From Pseudomonas sputi (GTDB taxonomy: Bacteria; Pseudomonadota; Gammaproteobacteria; Pseudomonadales; Pseudomonadaceae), in contig NZ_BQHI01000039.1 of assembly GCF_021603585.1 (NCBI RefSeq), positions 1 through 41,600 of the forward strand: 41,600 bases of DNA, written 5' to 3'. Below are positions 8,171 through 20,221 of the stretch, in pieces. How positions within the stretch are numbered: position 1 is the first letter of the stretch; each line of letters begins with the position of its first letter. The notes under the pieces were generated by a model that was not told where the DNA came from, ran no database searches, and saw only the letters and a program-made list of their open reading frames with translations. The position numbers and the translations under genes are program-made.

Positions 8171-9676
8171 ATGATCGCGAGCCGCCCCCCCACCGTTCCC
8201 GGCACGACCGGACGCTCCGAGCTGCTGCTGATCTCAGGCAGCCTGTTGAGCGTGATCACGATTGTGTGCATCGTCACGTTCCTGCTGATCCGTGAACGCG
8301 CCAACGCCCAGGAATCGGCGACCCGTAGCGCCACCACCATCGCCCAGTTGATCGATGCCGATGTACTGCGCACCGTCGAACTGTATGACCTGACGCTGCA
8401 AGGGCTGATCGCCGCCGCCCAGCGTGACGACCTGAAAAACGTGTCGCCGCAGATCCGCCATCTGGCGTTGTTCGACCGCTCCACCACAGCGCGCTTCAAG
8501 GGCGACATCCTGTTGCTCGACAAGCATGGCGACGTGATCGCCGACTCTTCGCGAATCGAGCCGCTGCCGGGCAATTTCGCCGACCGCGACTACTTCCTCG
8601 CCCACGCCTTCAACCGCGATACCGGCATGTTTATCAGCCGTCCGTTCAAACCCCGTTGCGACTGCGATGACGCGAACCAGTGGATAATCAGTTTCAGTCG
8701 GCGCATATCTTCGGACACCGGTGAATTCCTGGGGGTGGCCGTGGCATCGATGAAACTCGATTACTTCGATCAGTTGTTCAACAGCCTCGACATCGGCATC
8801 GACAGCACCCTCAACATCATCAACAACGACGGCATCCTGCTGGCGCAGAAGCCTTATCTGCAACGCGATTCGATCGGCAAGAGCTTTGCCGCCCGGCCCA
8901 ATGTGGTGCAGATCCTGCGCGACAGCAACGGCAGCGGCAGTTTCAACAGCATCTCGAGCATGGATTATCAGCAACGGCTGTACACCTATTCGCGGGTCGG
9001 CAATCTGCCGCTGACGGTGATCGTTGCCCTGTCCAGTGAGGAGGTGTTCGGCGCGTGGCGACGCACGGCGATCCTGATCAGCGGCGCCACCGGCGTGCTG
9101 TGTGCCGGGCTGCTGTGGCTGACCTGGCTGCTGGCCCGGGAGCTGCGCCTGCGCCAGCGGGCCGAACGCGAACTGGCACAACTCGCGGCGACCGATGCCC
9201 TGACCGGGGTCGCCAACCGGCGGATGCTCGATCAGTCGTTGCGTCACGAGTGGTTTCGCGCACAACGCTCGGGCCAACCCCTGTCATTGCTGATGATCGA
9301 CGCCGACCACTTCAAGGCCTTCAACGATCGCCACGGGCATCAGGCCGGGGATCAGGCGTTGCGTGAGCTGGCGCGGGTAATCACCGCCAATGTGCGGCGC
9401 CCGGCGGATCTGGTGGCCCGTTATGGTGGGGAGGAGTTTTCGGTGATCCTTGCAGAAACCGACAGTGCCGGGGCGCAGCAGATCGCCGAGCACATTCGTG
9501 CAGCGGTGGAGCAACTGCCGACCTTGAATGAAGACCCGTCACCGATGACGGTGAGCGTCGGCATCGGCACCTGGACGCCAGCGAGCGAAATCAGCCTGGA
9601 ACAGCTGTTGTTTGCGGCGGACAGGGCGTTGTATCAGGCCAAGGAAGCCGGGCGAAACCGAGTCGTCGTGGCTTGA
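8171..9676 (+). CDS. Membrane diguanylate cyclase, dCACHE sensor plus GGDEF
   Basis: This enzyme makes cyclic di-GMP from two GTP in response to an extracytoplasmic signal. It has 501 residues. Transmembrane helix 1 (about 18-40) is followed by a periplasmic double-CACHE-like sensor (about 45-290), transmembrane helix 2 (about 300-322), and a GGDEF domain (about 340-501) beginning TDALTGVANRR. The active site is GGEEF at 419-423. The product-inhibition site RxxD is intact at 410-413, five residues before it, so I predict an active, feedback-inhibited cyclase. There is no EAL domain. The sensor contains a Cys163-Asp-Cys165 motif (PRCDCDD), unusual for a periplasmic CACHE domain. No strong Shine-Dalgarno precedes ATG 8171, so the exact start is less certain than the gene. 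Confidence 0.94.
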   Translation: MIASRPPTVPGTTGRSELLLISGSLLSVITIVCIVTFLLIRERANAQESATRSATTIAQLIDADVLRTVELYDLTLQGLIAAAQRDDLKNVSPQIRHLALFDRSTTARFKGDILLLDKHGDVIADSSRIEPLPGNFADRDYFLAHAFNRDTGMFISRPFKPRCDCDDANQWIISFSRRISSDTGEFLGVAVASMKLDYFDQLFNSLDIGIDSTLNIINNDGILLAQKPYLQRDSIGKSFAARPNVVQILRDSNGSGSFNSISSMDYQQRLYTYSRVGNLPLTVIVALSSEEVFGAWRRTAILISGATGVLCAGLLWLTWLLARELRLRQRAERELAQLAATDALTGVANRRMLDQSLRHEWFRAQRSGQPLSLLMIDADHFKAFNDRHGHQAGDQALRELARVITANVRRPADLVARYGGEEFSVILAETDSAGAQQIAEHIRAAVEQLPTLNEDPSPMTVSVGIGTWTPASEISLEQLLFAADRALYQAKEAGRNRVVVA

Positions 9677-9685
9677 GAACAGGCA

Positions 9686-9713
9686 TAAAAAAAGGCCACC
9701 CAAAGGTGGCCTT
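9686..9713 (-). terminator. Terminator of lpxC / dcw cluster
   Basis: A 9-bp stem (AAGGCCACC / GGTGGCCTT) is preceded on the + strand by a run of A, which gives a U tract for - strand transcripts. It lies 25 bases beyond the lpxC stop. The + side lacks a T run, so it mainly ends the lpxC transcript. Confidence 0.88.
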
Positions 9714-9737
9714 CAAAAAACTAGAGAGGTTCTTTAC

Positions 9738-10685
<948 letters not shown>

Positions 10686-10689
10686 TCAA

Positions 10690-10723
10690 CAAAGGCTGGC
10701 GATGATAGCAGACCGAGCCTTTG
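10690..10723. other. Inverted repeat in the ftsZ-lpxC spacer
   Basis: Perfect 8-base arms (CAAAGGCT at 10690-10697, AGCCTTTG at 10716-10723) enclose an 18-base loop. There is no following U run, so it is not a standard terminator. It lies in the presumed lpxC promoter/leader region and contains TATCAT on the - strand, a possible -10 element. The function is not established. Confidence 0.5.
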
Positions 10724-10761
10724 CTGAACACCAATCACCTGAATACCCCTGATACATCTCA

Positions 10762-11958
10762 TCAATCGGCCTGACGACGCAGGAAAGCCGGGATGTCCAG
10801 GTAGTCCAGGTCATCTTGCGGATTCATCTTCGTGGCAGTCGCAGCACCGGCCTGAGCCTGGTTGCGCATGACGGTCGGACGGTCCAGGTCACGGTAGTTC
10901 ACCGCAGGCTGTTCCTGACGAGCGGGTGCCGGTTGCTGCACTTGAGCAGGCGCCATCGAGGTGTGAACAGTGTTGTCGATGACCTTCACAGGCTTCTCGA
11001 TTTTCGCGCCCAGACCGGTGGCAACCACAGTCACATGCAGTTCGTCGCGCATGTCCGGATCGATAACGGTACCGACCTTGACCATCGCGTGCTCGGAAGC
11101 AAAGGCTTCGATGATCGAACCCACGTCGGAGTACTCACCCAGGGACAGGTCAGGACCGGCAGTGATGTTCACCAGGATGCCGCGTGCGCCTTGCAGGTTC
11201 ACGTCTTCCAGCAGCGGGTTGCGGATGGCCGCTTCGGTCGCTTCACGCGCACGGTTCGGACCGCTGGCGCAGCCAGTGCCCATCATCGCCATGCCCATTT
11301 CGCTCATCACGGTGCGTACGTCGGCGAAGTCGACGTTGATCATGCCCGGACGCTTGATGATGTCGGAGATACCGCGAACGGCACCGGCCAGTACATCGTC
11401 AGCCTTGGCGAAAGCCGACAGCAGGCTGGCGTCCTTGCCGAGGATGGTCAGCAGTTTTTCGTTCGGAATGGTGATCAGCGAGTCGACGCTTTCCGAGAGC
11501 ATGCGGATGCCTTCGTCGGCGATCTGCATACGCTTGCGACCTTCGAACGGGAACGGACGGGTCACGACCGCAACGGTCAGGATGCCCATTTCCTTGGCCA
11601 CTTCGGCGATGATCGGCGCAGCACCGGTACCGGTACCGCCGCCCATGCCGGTGGTGATGAACACCATGTTGGTGCCAGCCAGCACTTCAGCGATGCGCTC
11701 GCGATCTTCCAGCGCAGCCTGACGGCCGACTTCCGGGTTGGCGCCGGCGCCCAGGCCTTTGGTCACGCCGGTGCCGAGTTGCAGAATGGTGCGCGCGCCG
11801 ATGTTTTTCAGCGCTTGAGCATCGGTGTTGGCGCAGATGAATTCCACGCCTTCGATGTTGCTCTTGACCATGTGATTGACAGCGTTGCCGCCGCCACCGC
11901 CAACACCGATAACTTTGATTACCGGGCTTGCGGGGATGTTGTCTACGAGTTCGAACAT
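10762..11958 (-). CDS. ftsZ: Cell division protein FtsZ
   Basis: This is the tubulin-like GTPase that forms the cytokinetic ring. It has 398 residues. The N-terminal GTPase domain carries the tubulin signature GGGTGTG at 106-112 and the nucleotide-binding GVGGGGGNAVNHM segment near residue 18. A Pro/Gln/Ala-rich variable linker (about 318-380) leads to the conserved C-terminal peptide DYLDIPAFLRRQ, which binds FtsA and ZipA. A strong RBS (AAGGAGAGGG) precedes ATG 11958. It follows ftsA with a 67-base gap, so it can be translated independently of the upstream genes. Confidence 0.99.
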   Translation of the reverse strand: MFELVDNIPASPVIKVIGVGGGGGNAVNHMVKSNIEGVEFICANTDAQALKNIGARTILQLGTGVTKGLGAGANPEVGRQAALEDRERIAEVLAGTNMVFITTGMGGGTGTGAAPIIAEVAKEMGILTVAVVTRPFPFEGRKRMQIADEGIRMLSESVDSLITIPNEKLLTILGKDASLLSAFAKADDVLAGAVRGISDIIKRPGMINVDFADVRTVMSEMGMAMMGTGCASGPNRAREATEAAIRNPLLEDVNLQGARGILVNITAGPDLSLGEYSDVGSIIEAFASEHAMVKVGTVIDPDMRDELHVTVVATGLGAKIEKPVKVIDNTVHTSMAPAQVQQPAPARQEQPAVNYRDLDRPTVMRNQAQAGAATATKMNPQDDLDYLDIPAFLRRQAD

Positions 11959-12025
11959 TTTCCCTCTCCTTACATTCTCTAGTTTTTTCGCCTACTGCTG
12001 TTTGTTGCGGTACTGCGGTAAAGCT

Positions 12026-13285
12026 TTAGAAGTTGCCTTGAACCCACTTCTTCAAACGGTCAAGCAACGGCGCCTGCGGCTCTTCGTTGCTGTAGCTGTC
12101 GCGGCTGCCGATGCCCGAGAACGAGATCCCGTCGGACTGCTTTTGCAGGCCGTACATCAACAGGCCGACGCCAGTGGAATAAATCGGGTTGCGTACGACG
12201 TCATCCAGACCTTTCACGCCATGCGGCACGCCCAGGCGGACCGGCATGTGGAAGATTTCCTCGGCCAGTTCCGTGGCGCCTTCCATCTTCGAGGTACCAC
12301 CGGTCAGCACGATGCCGGCCGGGATCAGGTCTTCGTAGCCGCTGCGACGCAGCTCGGCCTGGATCAGGGTGAACAGTTCGTCGTAACGCGGCTCGACCAC
12401 TTCAGCCAGGGCCTGACGGGACAGTTCGCGCGGCGGACGGTCGCCGACGCTCGGCACCTTGATGGTCTCGCCCGCACCGGCCAGTTTGGCCAGGGCGCAG
12501 GCATAGCGGATCTTGATCTCTTCGGCGTACTGGGTCGGGGTGCGCAATGCCATGGCGATGTCGTTGGTCACCTGGTCACCCGCGATCGGGATCACCGCCG
12601 TGTGGCGAATCGCACCTTCGGTGAAGATCGCGATGTCGGTGGTGCCGCCACCGATGTCGACCAGGCACACGCCCAGCTCTTTTTCGTCGTCGGTCAGTAC
12701 CGAGTACGCCGAGGCCAGTTGCTCGAGAATGATGTCGTCGATTTCCAGACCGCAGCGACGCACGCATTTTTCAATGTTCTGTGCGGCGTTGACCGCGCAG
12801 GTGACCACGTGAACCTTGGCTTCCAGACGCACGCCGGACATGCCCAGCGGCTCGCGCACGCCTTCCTGGTTATCGATCACGTAATCCTGCGGCAGGGTGT
12901 GCAGCACACGCTGGTCGGCCGGGATCGCCACAGCCTGGGCGGCGTCGAGTACGCGCTCCAGGTCAGCCGAGCTGACTTCGCGATCACGAATCGCCACGAT
13001 GCCGTGGGAGTTCAGACTGCGAATGTGATTGCCCGCCACGCCGACGAACGCCGAGTGAATGCGGCAGCCCGCCATCAGTTGGGCTTCTTCGATCGCGCGC
13101 TGGATCGATTGCACGGTGGACTCGATGTTGACCACCACGCCTTTCTTCAGGCCGCGGGACGGATGAGTGCCGATCCCGACGATTTCCAGCGAGCCGTCGT
13201 CCGCAACCTCGCCGACCAGCGCCACCACCTTGGAGGTGCCGATATCGAGACCGACGATCATTTTGCCGCTTTGCACGTTTGCCAT
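12026..13285 (-). CDS. ftsA: Cell division protein FtsA
   Basis: This actin-like ATPase tethers FtsZ to the inner membrane and helps recruit the late divisome proteins. Its 419 residues match the family. The N-terminal phosphate-binding motif (VGLDIGTSKVVALVGE) and the second phosphate motif (VDIGGGTTDIAIF) are present, and the C-terminus LLDRLKKWVQGNF is the amphipathic membrane-targeting helix. The start ATG 13285 has GAGG upstream. ftsQ ends 15 bases before it. A 67-base gap separates it from ftsZ. Confidence 0.98.
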   Translation of the reverse strand: MANVQSGKMIVGLDIGTSKVVALVGEVADDGSLEIVGIGTHPSRGLKKGVVVNIESTVQSIQRAIEEAQLMAGCRIHSAFVGVAGNHIRSLNSHGIVAIRDREVSSADLERVLDAAQAVAIPADQRVLHTLPQDYVIDNQEGVREPLGMSGVRLEAKVHVVTCAVNAAQNIEKCVRRCGLEIDDIILEQLASAYSVLTDDEKELGVCLVDIGGGTTDIAIFTEGAIRHTAVIPIAGDQVTNDIAMALRTPTQYAEEIKIRYACALAKLAGAGETIKVPSVGDRPPRELSRQALAEVVEPRYDELFTLIQAELRRSGYEDLIPAGIVLTGGTSKMEGATELAEEIFHMPVRLGVPHGVKGLDDVVRNPIYSTGVGLLMYGLQKQSDGISFSGIGSRDSYSNEEPQAPLLDRLKKWVQGNF

Positions 13286-13300
13286 GGGTCCTGCCTCTTC

Positions 13301-14167
13301 TTAATTCTTTGCGACAGCGGGTTGGGCTGTCGTCGGCGCTACGGGTTCCCGCCAGCCAACGGCGAGGCCGTTGGCATAGCGCAGATCGATGCGCGCAATG
13401 TTCGTAATCTGTTCTTTGAGCGTCTTGTCATAGATGGCAATAAAGCGGCGCATCTTTTCCACCAGGTTGCCGCGTCCCAGCAGCAGCTCGATGCCGGGGC
13501 CGGAACTGCCGGCACCCGTGGTCAGGAACCAACTGCCACGTTCACGCAGTTCGAGCCGCGCAATCGAGAAGCCCAATGGCCGGAGCATCTGGCTCAGCAC
13601 CTGGTATTGCTGCATCACTTGCTGCTGGGCCCGCTGCGGGCCGAACAGCTGCGGCAGGTGTTCGTAGTTCGCCAGTTCCTTGGGCGTGAACGCCTGGCCC
13701 TGGTTGTTGAGCAACGACTCATCGCCCCAACGGGCCACCGGCAGTTGTTCTTCGAGGCGGATCACCACCTGGTCCGGCCACACCCGACGTACTTCGGCGT
13801 GAGCGATCCACGGCATCTGCTCAAGCTCGGTGCGCATGCTCGCCAGGTCGATGGTGAAGAAGCTCGATGCCACAAACGGGGCGATCCGCTGCTGCACCGC
13901 CTGCTGGCTGATGTAACTCAGGTCGCCCTGCACGGCGATCTTGGTGATCGGCCGGTCGGCGTACGGCAGCAGACGCTGCGCGCCTTCGTAAGTGCCAAAC
14001 CCCAGGGCCACCAGCAGCACCGGCCAGAACAGACTTTTCAGAAAGCCGAAGTTGGCTTTCGGCAGGCGCGCGGACATCGGCTCTTTGGCCACCATTCGGC
14101 TGGCACCCCGCGGCACCGGCTTGCGGCCGGGTGCGGGTGACTGATGTCTGAGATGAGCGCCTTGCAT
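13301..14167 (-). CDS. ftsQ: Cell division protein FtsQ
   Basis: This is a bitopic divisome protein that bridges early cytoplasmic and late periplasmic components together with FtsL and FtsB. I choose ATG 14167 (M-Q-G-A-H-L-R-H-Q), giving 288 residues. It sits 4 bases after the ddlB stop and has a GAGG motif upstream. The open frame extends to 14209 but would then start inside ddlB with an Arg/Lys-rich extension. A basic cytoplasmic tail (1-40) is followed by one transmembrane helix (about 41-60), a POTRA domain ([18 protein letters not shown]) and the FtsQ/DivIB beta domain. Confidence 0.95.
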   Translation of the reverse strand: MQGAHLRHQSPAPGRKPVPRGASRMVAKEPMSARLPKANFGFLKSLFWPVLLVALGFGTYEGAQRLLPYADRPITKIAVQGDLSYISQQAVQQRIAPFVASSFFTIDLASMRTELEQMPWIAHAEVRRVWPDQVVIRLEEQLPVARWGDESLLNNQGQAFTPKELANYEHLPQLFGPQRAQQQVMQQYQVLSQMLRPLGFSIARLELRERGSWFLTTGAGSSGPGIELLLGRGNLVEKMRRFIAIYDKTLKEQITNIARIDLRYANGLAVGWREPVAPTTAQPAVAKN

Positions 14168-14171
14168 GGTC

Positions 14172-16595
<2,424 letters not shown>

Positions 16596-16603
<8 letters not shown>

Positions 16604-17666
16604 GGGCCACCTCCAGACAGGTATCGACCACGCTACGGGTGGCTTCGGGTTTCGCCAGACGGCGGGCCGCTTGGGCCATTTGTTCAAGTCGTTGCGGTTG
16701 CATCAAGACCTCTGTCAGGCGCGCGGCAAGGTCCGCGGCGCCAGTCGTTCTTTGCGGCATCAGGAAGGCAGCGCCTTCGCGGGCCAAATAATCGGCGTTG
16801 CGGGTCTGGTGATCGTCGATCGCGTGGGGCAAGGGCACCAGCATCGAGGGCAGACCGGCGGCGGCCAGTTCGCTGATGGTCAATGCGCCGGCGCGACACA
16901 CCACCAGGTCAGCCCAGCCATAGGCCTGGGCCATGTCTTTGATGAACGGCTGCACCTGCGCATCCACGCCGGCGGCGCGGTAGCGCTCTGCAGTCACTTC
17001 ATCGTGGTTTCTGCCCGCCTGATGAAACACTTCCGGACGCAAGTCGACAGCGACTTGTGCCAGGGCTTCAGGCAGCAACTTGTTCAACGGCTCTGCGCCC
17101 AGGCTTCCGCCCAGGATCAGCAAACGCGCCTTGCGTCCGGCCAGGGCCGGGCGCGGTGTTTCGAGGAACAGCTCGCTGCGCACCGGGTTACCGGTGGTAC
17201 GGCGGCTGTCCGACAGGGTAAAGGTGTCGGGGAAGGCTTCACACACCCGGGCGGCGAACGGCACCAGCAACCGATTGGCGGTGCCGGCCACGGCGTTCTG
17301 CTCATGAACGATCACCGGCACGCCGGCCAGTTTGGCGGCGAGACCACCGGGGCCGGTCACATAGCCGCCGAAGCCGACCACGCACACCGGACGCAACCGG
17401 CGAATGATCGCCCGCGCCTGCCACACCGATTTCAGCAGCATGAACGGCGCCTTGAGCAGCGACAGTTTGCCCTTGCCACGCAGGCCCGTGGCGTTGATGC
17501 GGTGCAATTCAAGACCCGCCGCCGGCACCAGGTCGTTTTCGATCCCGCGCGGCGTGCCGAGCCAGTGCACGGTGTAGCCGCGCGCCTGGAATTCGCGGGC
17601 ACAGGCCAGCGCCGGGAACACGTGGCCACCGGTACCGCCGGCCATGATCAATACGTTAGCGCCCAT
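16596..17666 (-). CDS. murG: UDP-GlcNAc:lipid I N-acetylglucosaminyltransferase
   Basis: MurG converts lipid I to lipid II on the cytoplasmic face of the inner membrane. I choose ATG 17666 ([11 protein letters not shown]), 356 residues, with GAGGAG upstream. Longer open frame reaches into ftsW and is rejected. The GT28 hallmarks are present: the N-terminal glycine loop [12 protein letters not shown], the second glycine loop in the segment [11 protein letters not shown], and the donor-site segment [20 protein letters not shown]. The start overlaps the ftsW stop by 11 bases. Confidence 0.97.
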
Positions 17667-18873
17667 GGTTCGGCTCCTCGGCGAAGTCGCTCTCATGGAA
17701 TTCCATCTCTTCACTGCCCAGGTGGGTCCGGCTCTCCCACTCGATCCTCAGCAACAGGCCAAGACAGGCGCAGCAGATCACCAGGGAGCTGCCGCCATAA
17801 CTGAGGAACGGCAAGGTCAGGCCCTTGGTCGGCAACAGGCCGACGTTCACGCCGATGTTGATCAGGAACTGGCCGATCCACAGGAACGACAGGCCGTAGG
17901 CAACATAAGCGGCAAAAAACTGTTTGGCCTTCTCGGCCCACAAACCGATGTACATGCCGCGAATACACACGAACACGAACAACGCCACGGTGCACAGCGA
18001 GCCGACGGCGCCGAGCTCTTCGGCCAGCACCGAGAACACGAAGTCGGTGTGCGCTTCCGGCAGGTAGAACTGCTTCTGCACGCTGTTGCCCAGGCCAACG
18101 CCCAGCCATTCGCCGCGACCGAACGCGATCAAGGCCTGGGATAATTGATAACCGGCGCCGAACTGATCGGCCCACGGGTCGGCGAAGTTGGTCAGACGCG
18201 CCATCCGGTACGGCTGCATCTGAATCAGCAACACCACCGCACCGACGGCCAGCACCACCATCAGCGAGAAGCGGAACAGCCCGACCCCGCCGAGAAACAG
18301 CATCGCCGCCGCCGCGCCCATCATCACGACGGTGGCGCCGAAGTCCGGCTCCATCAGCAACAGGCCGGCCATCGGCAACAGCACAATGAACGGTTTGAAG
18401 AAGCCCATCCAGCTCTCGCGCACTTCTTTCTGGCGGCGCACCAGGTAACCGGCGAGGTAGATCACCACGAACACCTTGGCGATCTCGGACGGCTGAACGT
18501 TGAAGAAGCTGAAACCGATCCAGCGCATCGAACCGTTCACCTCACGGCCGATCCCCGGGATGATCACCATCACCAGCAGGCCGAACGCACCGATCAGCAT
18601 CATCCAGCCCAGGCGCTGCCAGGTGGCGATCGGGATCATCATCGTGACGATGCAGGCGCCCAGGCCCAACACCACGTAGATCAGGTGACGAATCATGTAA
18701 TACAGCGGGCTGCCCGACTGCACGGCCGCCACTTCGGTGGAGGCCGAGGCGATCATGATCAGGCCCAGACCGAGCAACGCCAGGCAACCGGCGAGCATCG
18801 GGAAGTCGAGGTCGATCCCGCGCCCGGTGATGAGCGGCGACGGGTATGGCTTGATGATGTTTCTCAAGTTCAT
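17656..18873 (-). CDS. ftsW: Septal peptidoglycan glycosyltransferase FtsW (SEDS family)
   Basis: This polytopic SEDS protein polymerises lipid II at the septum in complex with the transpeptidase FtsI, which is also encoded in this cluster. I choose ATG 18873 (M-N-L-R-N-I-I-K-P-Y), giving 405 residues with about ten transmembrane helices. The open frame continuing to 19104 is an Arg-rich shadow inside murD. Family motifs include GREVNGSMRWIGF, the segment MEPDFGATVV around the conserved Asp, and LPTKGLTLPFLSYGGSSLV. Its start overlaps the murD stop as ATGA. Confidence 0.96.
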   Translation of the reverse strand: MNLRNIIKPYPSPLITGRGIDLDFPMLAGCLALLGLGLIMIASASTEVAAVQSGSPLYYMIRHLIYVVLGLGACIVTMMIPIATWQRLGWMMLIGAFGLLVMVIIPGIGREVNGSMRWIGFSFFNVQPSEIAKVFVVIYLAGYLVRRQKEVRESWMGFFKPFIVLLPMAGLLLMEPDFGATVVMMGAAAAMLFLGGVGLFRFSLMVVLAVGAVVLLIQMQPYRMARLTNFADPWADQFGAGYQLSQALIAFGRGEWLGVGLGNSVQKQFYLPEAHTDFVFSVLAEELGAVGSLCTVALFVFVCIRGMYIGLWAEKAKQFFAAYVAYGLSFLWIGQFLINIGVNVGLLPTKGLTLPFLSYGGSSLVICCACLGLLLRIEWESRTHLGSEEMEFHESDFAEEPNHGR

Positions 18874-20216
18874 GCCAGATCCCCCACGGTGCGGACGAAC
18901 TGGTGACCACGGTCTTCGTAGTTCTTGAACATGTCGAAACTGGCGCAGGCCGGCGACAGCAGCACCACGTCGCCCGGTTGGGCGGCGGCGCGGCATTGGG
19001 CGACCGCGTCGACCAGCGTGGTCGCGCGAATCAGCGGAACGGCATCGCCGATCGCGTCGCCGATCCTGTCGGAGTCGCGGCCCATCAGAATCACGGCGCG
19101 GCAATGGGCCGCCACCGGATCGCGCAGGTCCTTGAAGTCGGCACCCTTGCCGTCGCCACCGGCGATCAGCACGACCTTGCCATCGATGTCCGCACCCAGG
19201 CCTTCGATGGCGGCCAGTGCGGCGCCAACGTTGGTGGCCTTGGAATCGTTGTAATACCCGACGCCGTCCAGATCACGTACCCACTGGCAACGGTGTTCCA
19301 GACCGGCGAAGGTGCGCAGGGCCGCCAGCATGGCGTCGAACGGCAGCCCGACCGCGTGGCCGAGCGCCAGCGCTGCCAGGGCGTTGGACTGGTTGTGGGC
19401 ACCGCGAATCTTCAATTCGCGCACCGGCATCAGGTTCTGGAATTCGAAGGCCAGGTATTTCTCGCCATTCTCTTCGCGCAGACCGAAGGCCTTGAAATCG
19501 GGTTGGGTCAGACCGAAGGTCCAGCACGGCTGGCCCTCGCCCATCAGTGGCCGGGTCAAGGCGTCCTGGCGGTTGACCACGAACTGCTTCGCCCCCCGGA
19601 AGATCCGGTGCTTGGCCAGGTGGTAGGCCGGCAGACCGCTGTAGCGATCCATGTGGTCTTCGCTGATGTTGAGCACGGTCGCCACTTCGGCGTTGAGCTG
19701 GTCGGTGGTTTCCAGCTGGAAGCTTGACAGCTCCATCACGTACAGCTCGACGTCATCGCTGAGCAGATCCAGCGCCGGCGTACCGAGGTTGCCGCCTACT
19801 GCCACGCGCTTGCCGGCCGCAGCCGCCATCTCGCCGACCAGCGTGGTGACGGTGCTTTTTGCGTTGGAACCGCTGATAGCCACGATCGGCGCCTTCGCGT
19901 TACGCGCGAACAGCTCGATGTCGCCGGACAGCTTCACGCCACGGGCCGCGGCGGCTTGCAGGGCCGGGGTCGCCAGCGCCAGGCCGGGGCTCACGTAGAG
20001 CTCGTCGGCACGGCACAGGAATTCGACGTCCAGCTCGCCACAACGCACTTCCACGTGCGGATAGTCACGCTGGAGCGTGGCCAGTTCCGGTGGATTTTCC
20101 CGCGTGTCGGCCACAGCAAACGCCACGCCCCGGTTCGCCAGGAAGCGAACCAGGGACATGCCGCTCTTGCCGAGGCCGACAACGATGCGGAAGTGGTCAG
20201 AAGCGATCAGAGACAC
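18870..20216 (-). CDS. murD: UDP-MurNAc-L-Ala--D-glutamate ligase
   Basis: MurD adds D-Glu to UDP-MurNAc-L-Ala. It has 448 residues and starts at GTG 20216, with GAGG upstream and the mraY stop 5 bases away. The N-terminal uracil-binding domain (VVGLGKSGMSLVRFL), the P-loop at 116-122, the ELSSFQLET motif, the NISEDHMDRY motif, and the C-terminal NDSKATNVG and GGDGKGADF motifs are present. The P-loop reads G-S-N-A-K-S-T, with Ala119 where E. coli MurD has Gly. I recall the same variant in other pseudomonads, so it is probably a lineage feature and not a defect. Confidence 0.97.
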   Translation of the reverse strand: MSLIASDHFRIVVGLGKSGMSLVRFLANRGVAFAVADTRENPPELATLQRDYPHVEVRCGELDVEFLCRADELYVSPGLALATPALQAAAARGVKLSGDIELFARNAKAPIVAISGSNAKSTVTTLVGEMAAAAGKRVAVGGNLGTPALDLLSDDVELYVMELSSFQLETTDQLNAEVATVLNISEDHMDRYSGLPAYHLAKHRIFRGAKQFVVNRQDALTRPLMGEGQPCWTFGLTQPDFKAFGLREENGEKYLAFEFQNLMPVRELKIRGAHNQSNALAALALGHAVGLPFDAMLAALRTFAGLEHRCQWVRDLDGVGYYNDSKATNVGAALAAIEGLGADIDGKVVLIAGGDGKGADFKDLRDPVAAHCRAVILMGRDSDRIGDAIGDAVPLIRATTLVDAVAQCRAAAQPGDVVLLSPACASFDMFKNYEDRGHQFVRTVGDLA

Positions 20217-20221
20217 TCGTT

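Noticed and set aside
11876-14140. A 754-codon open frame on the + strand opposite ftsA, ftsQ and part of ddlB
   Set aside because: It lies antisense to well-identified genes, has low-complexity His/Gln/Arg-rich translation, no RBS and no recognisable domain. It is a side effect of GC-rich third positions.
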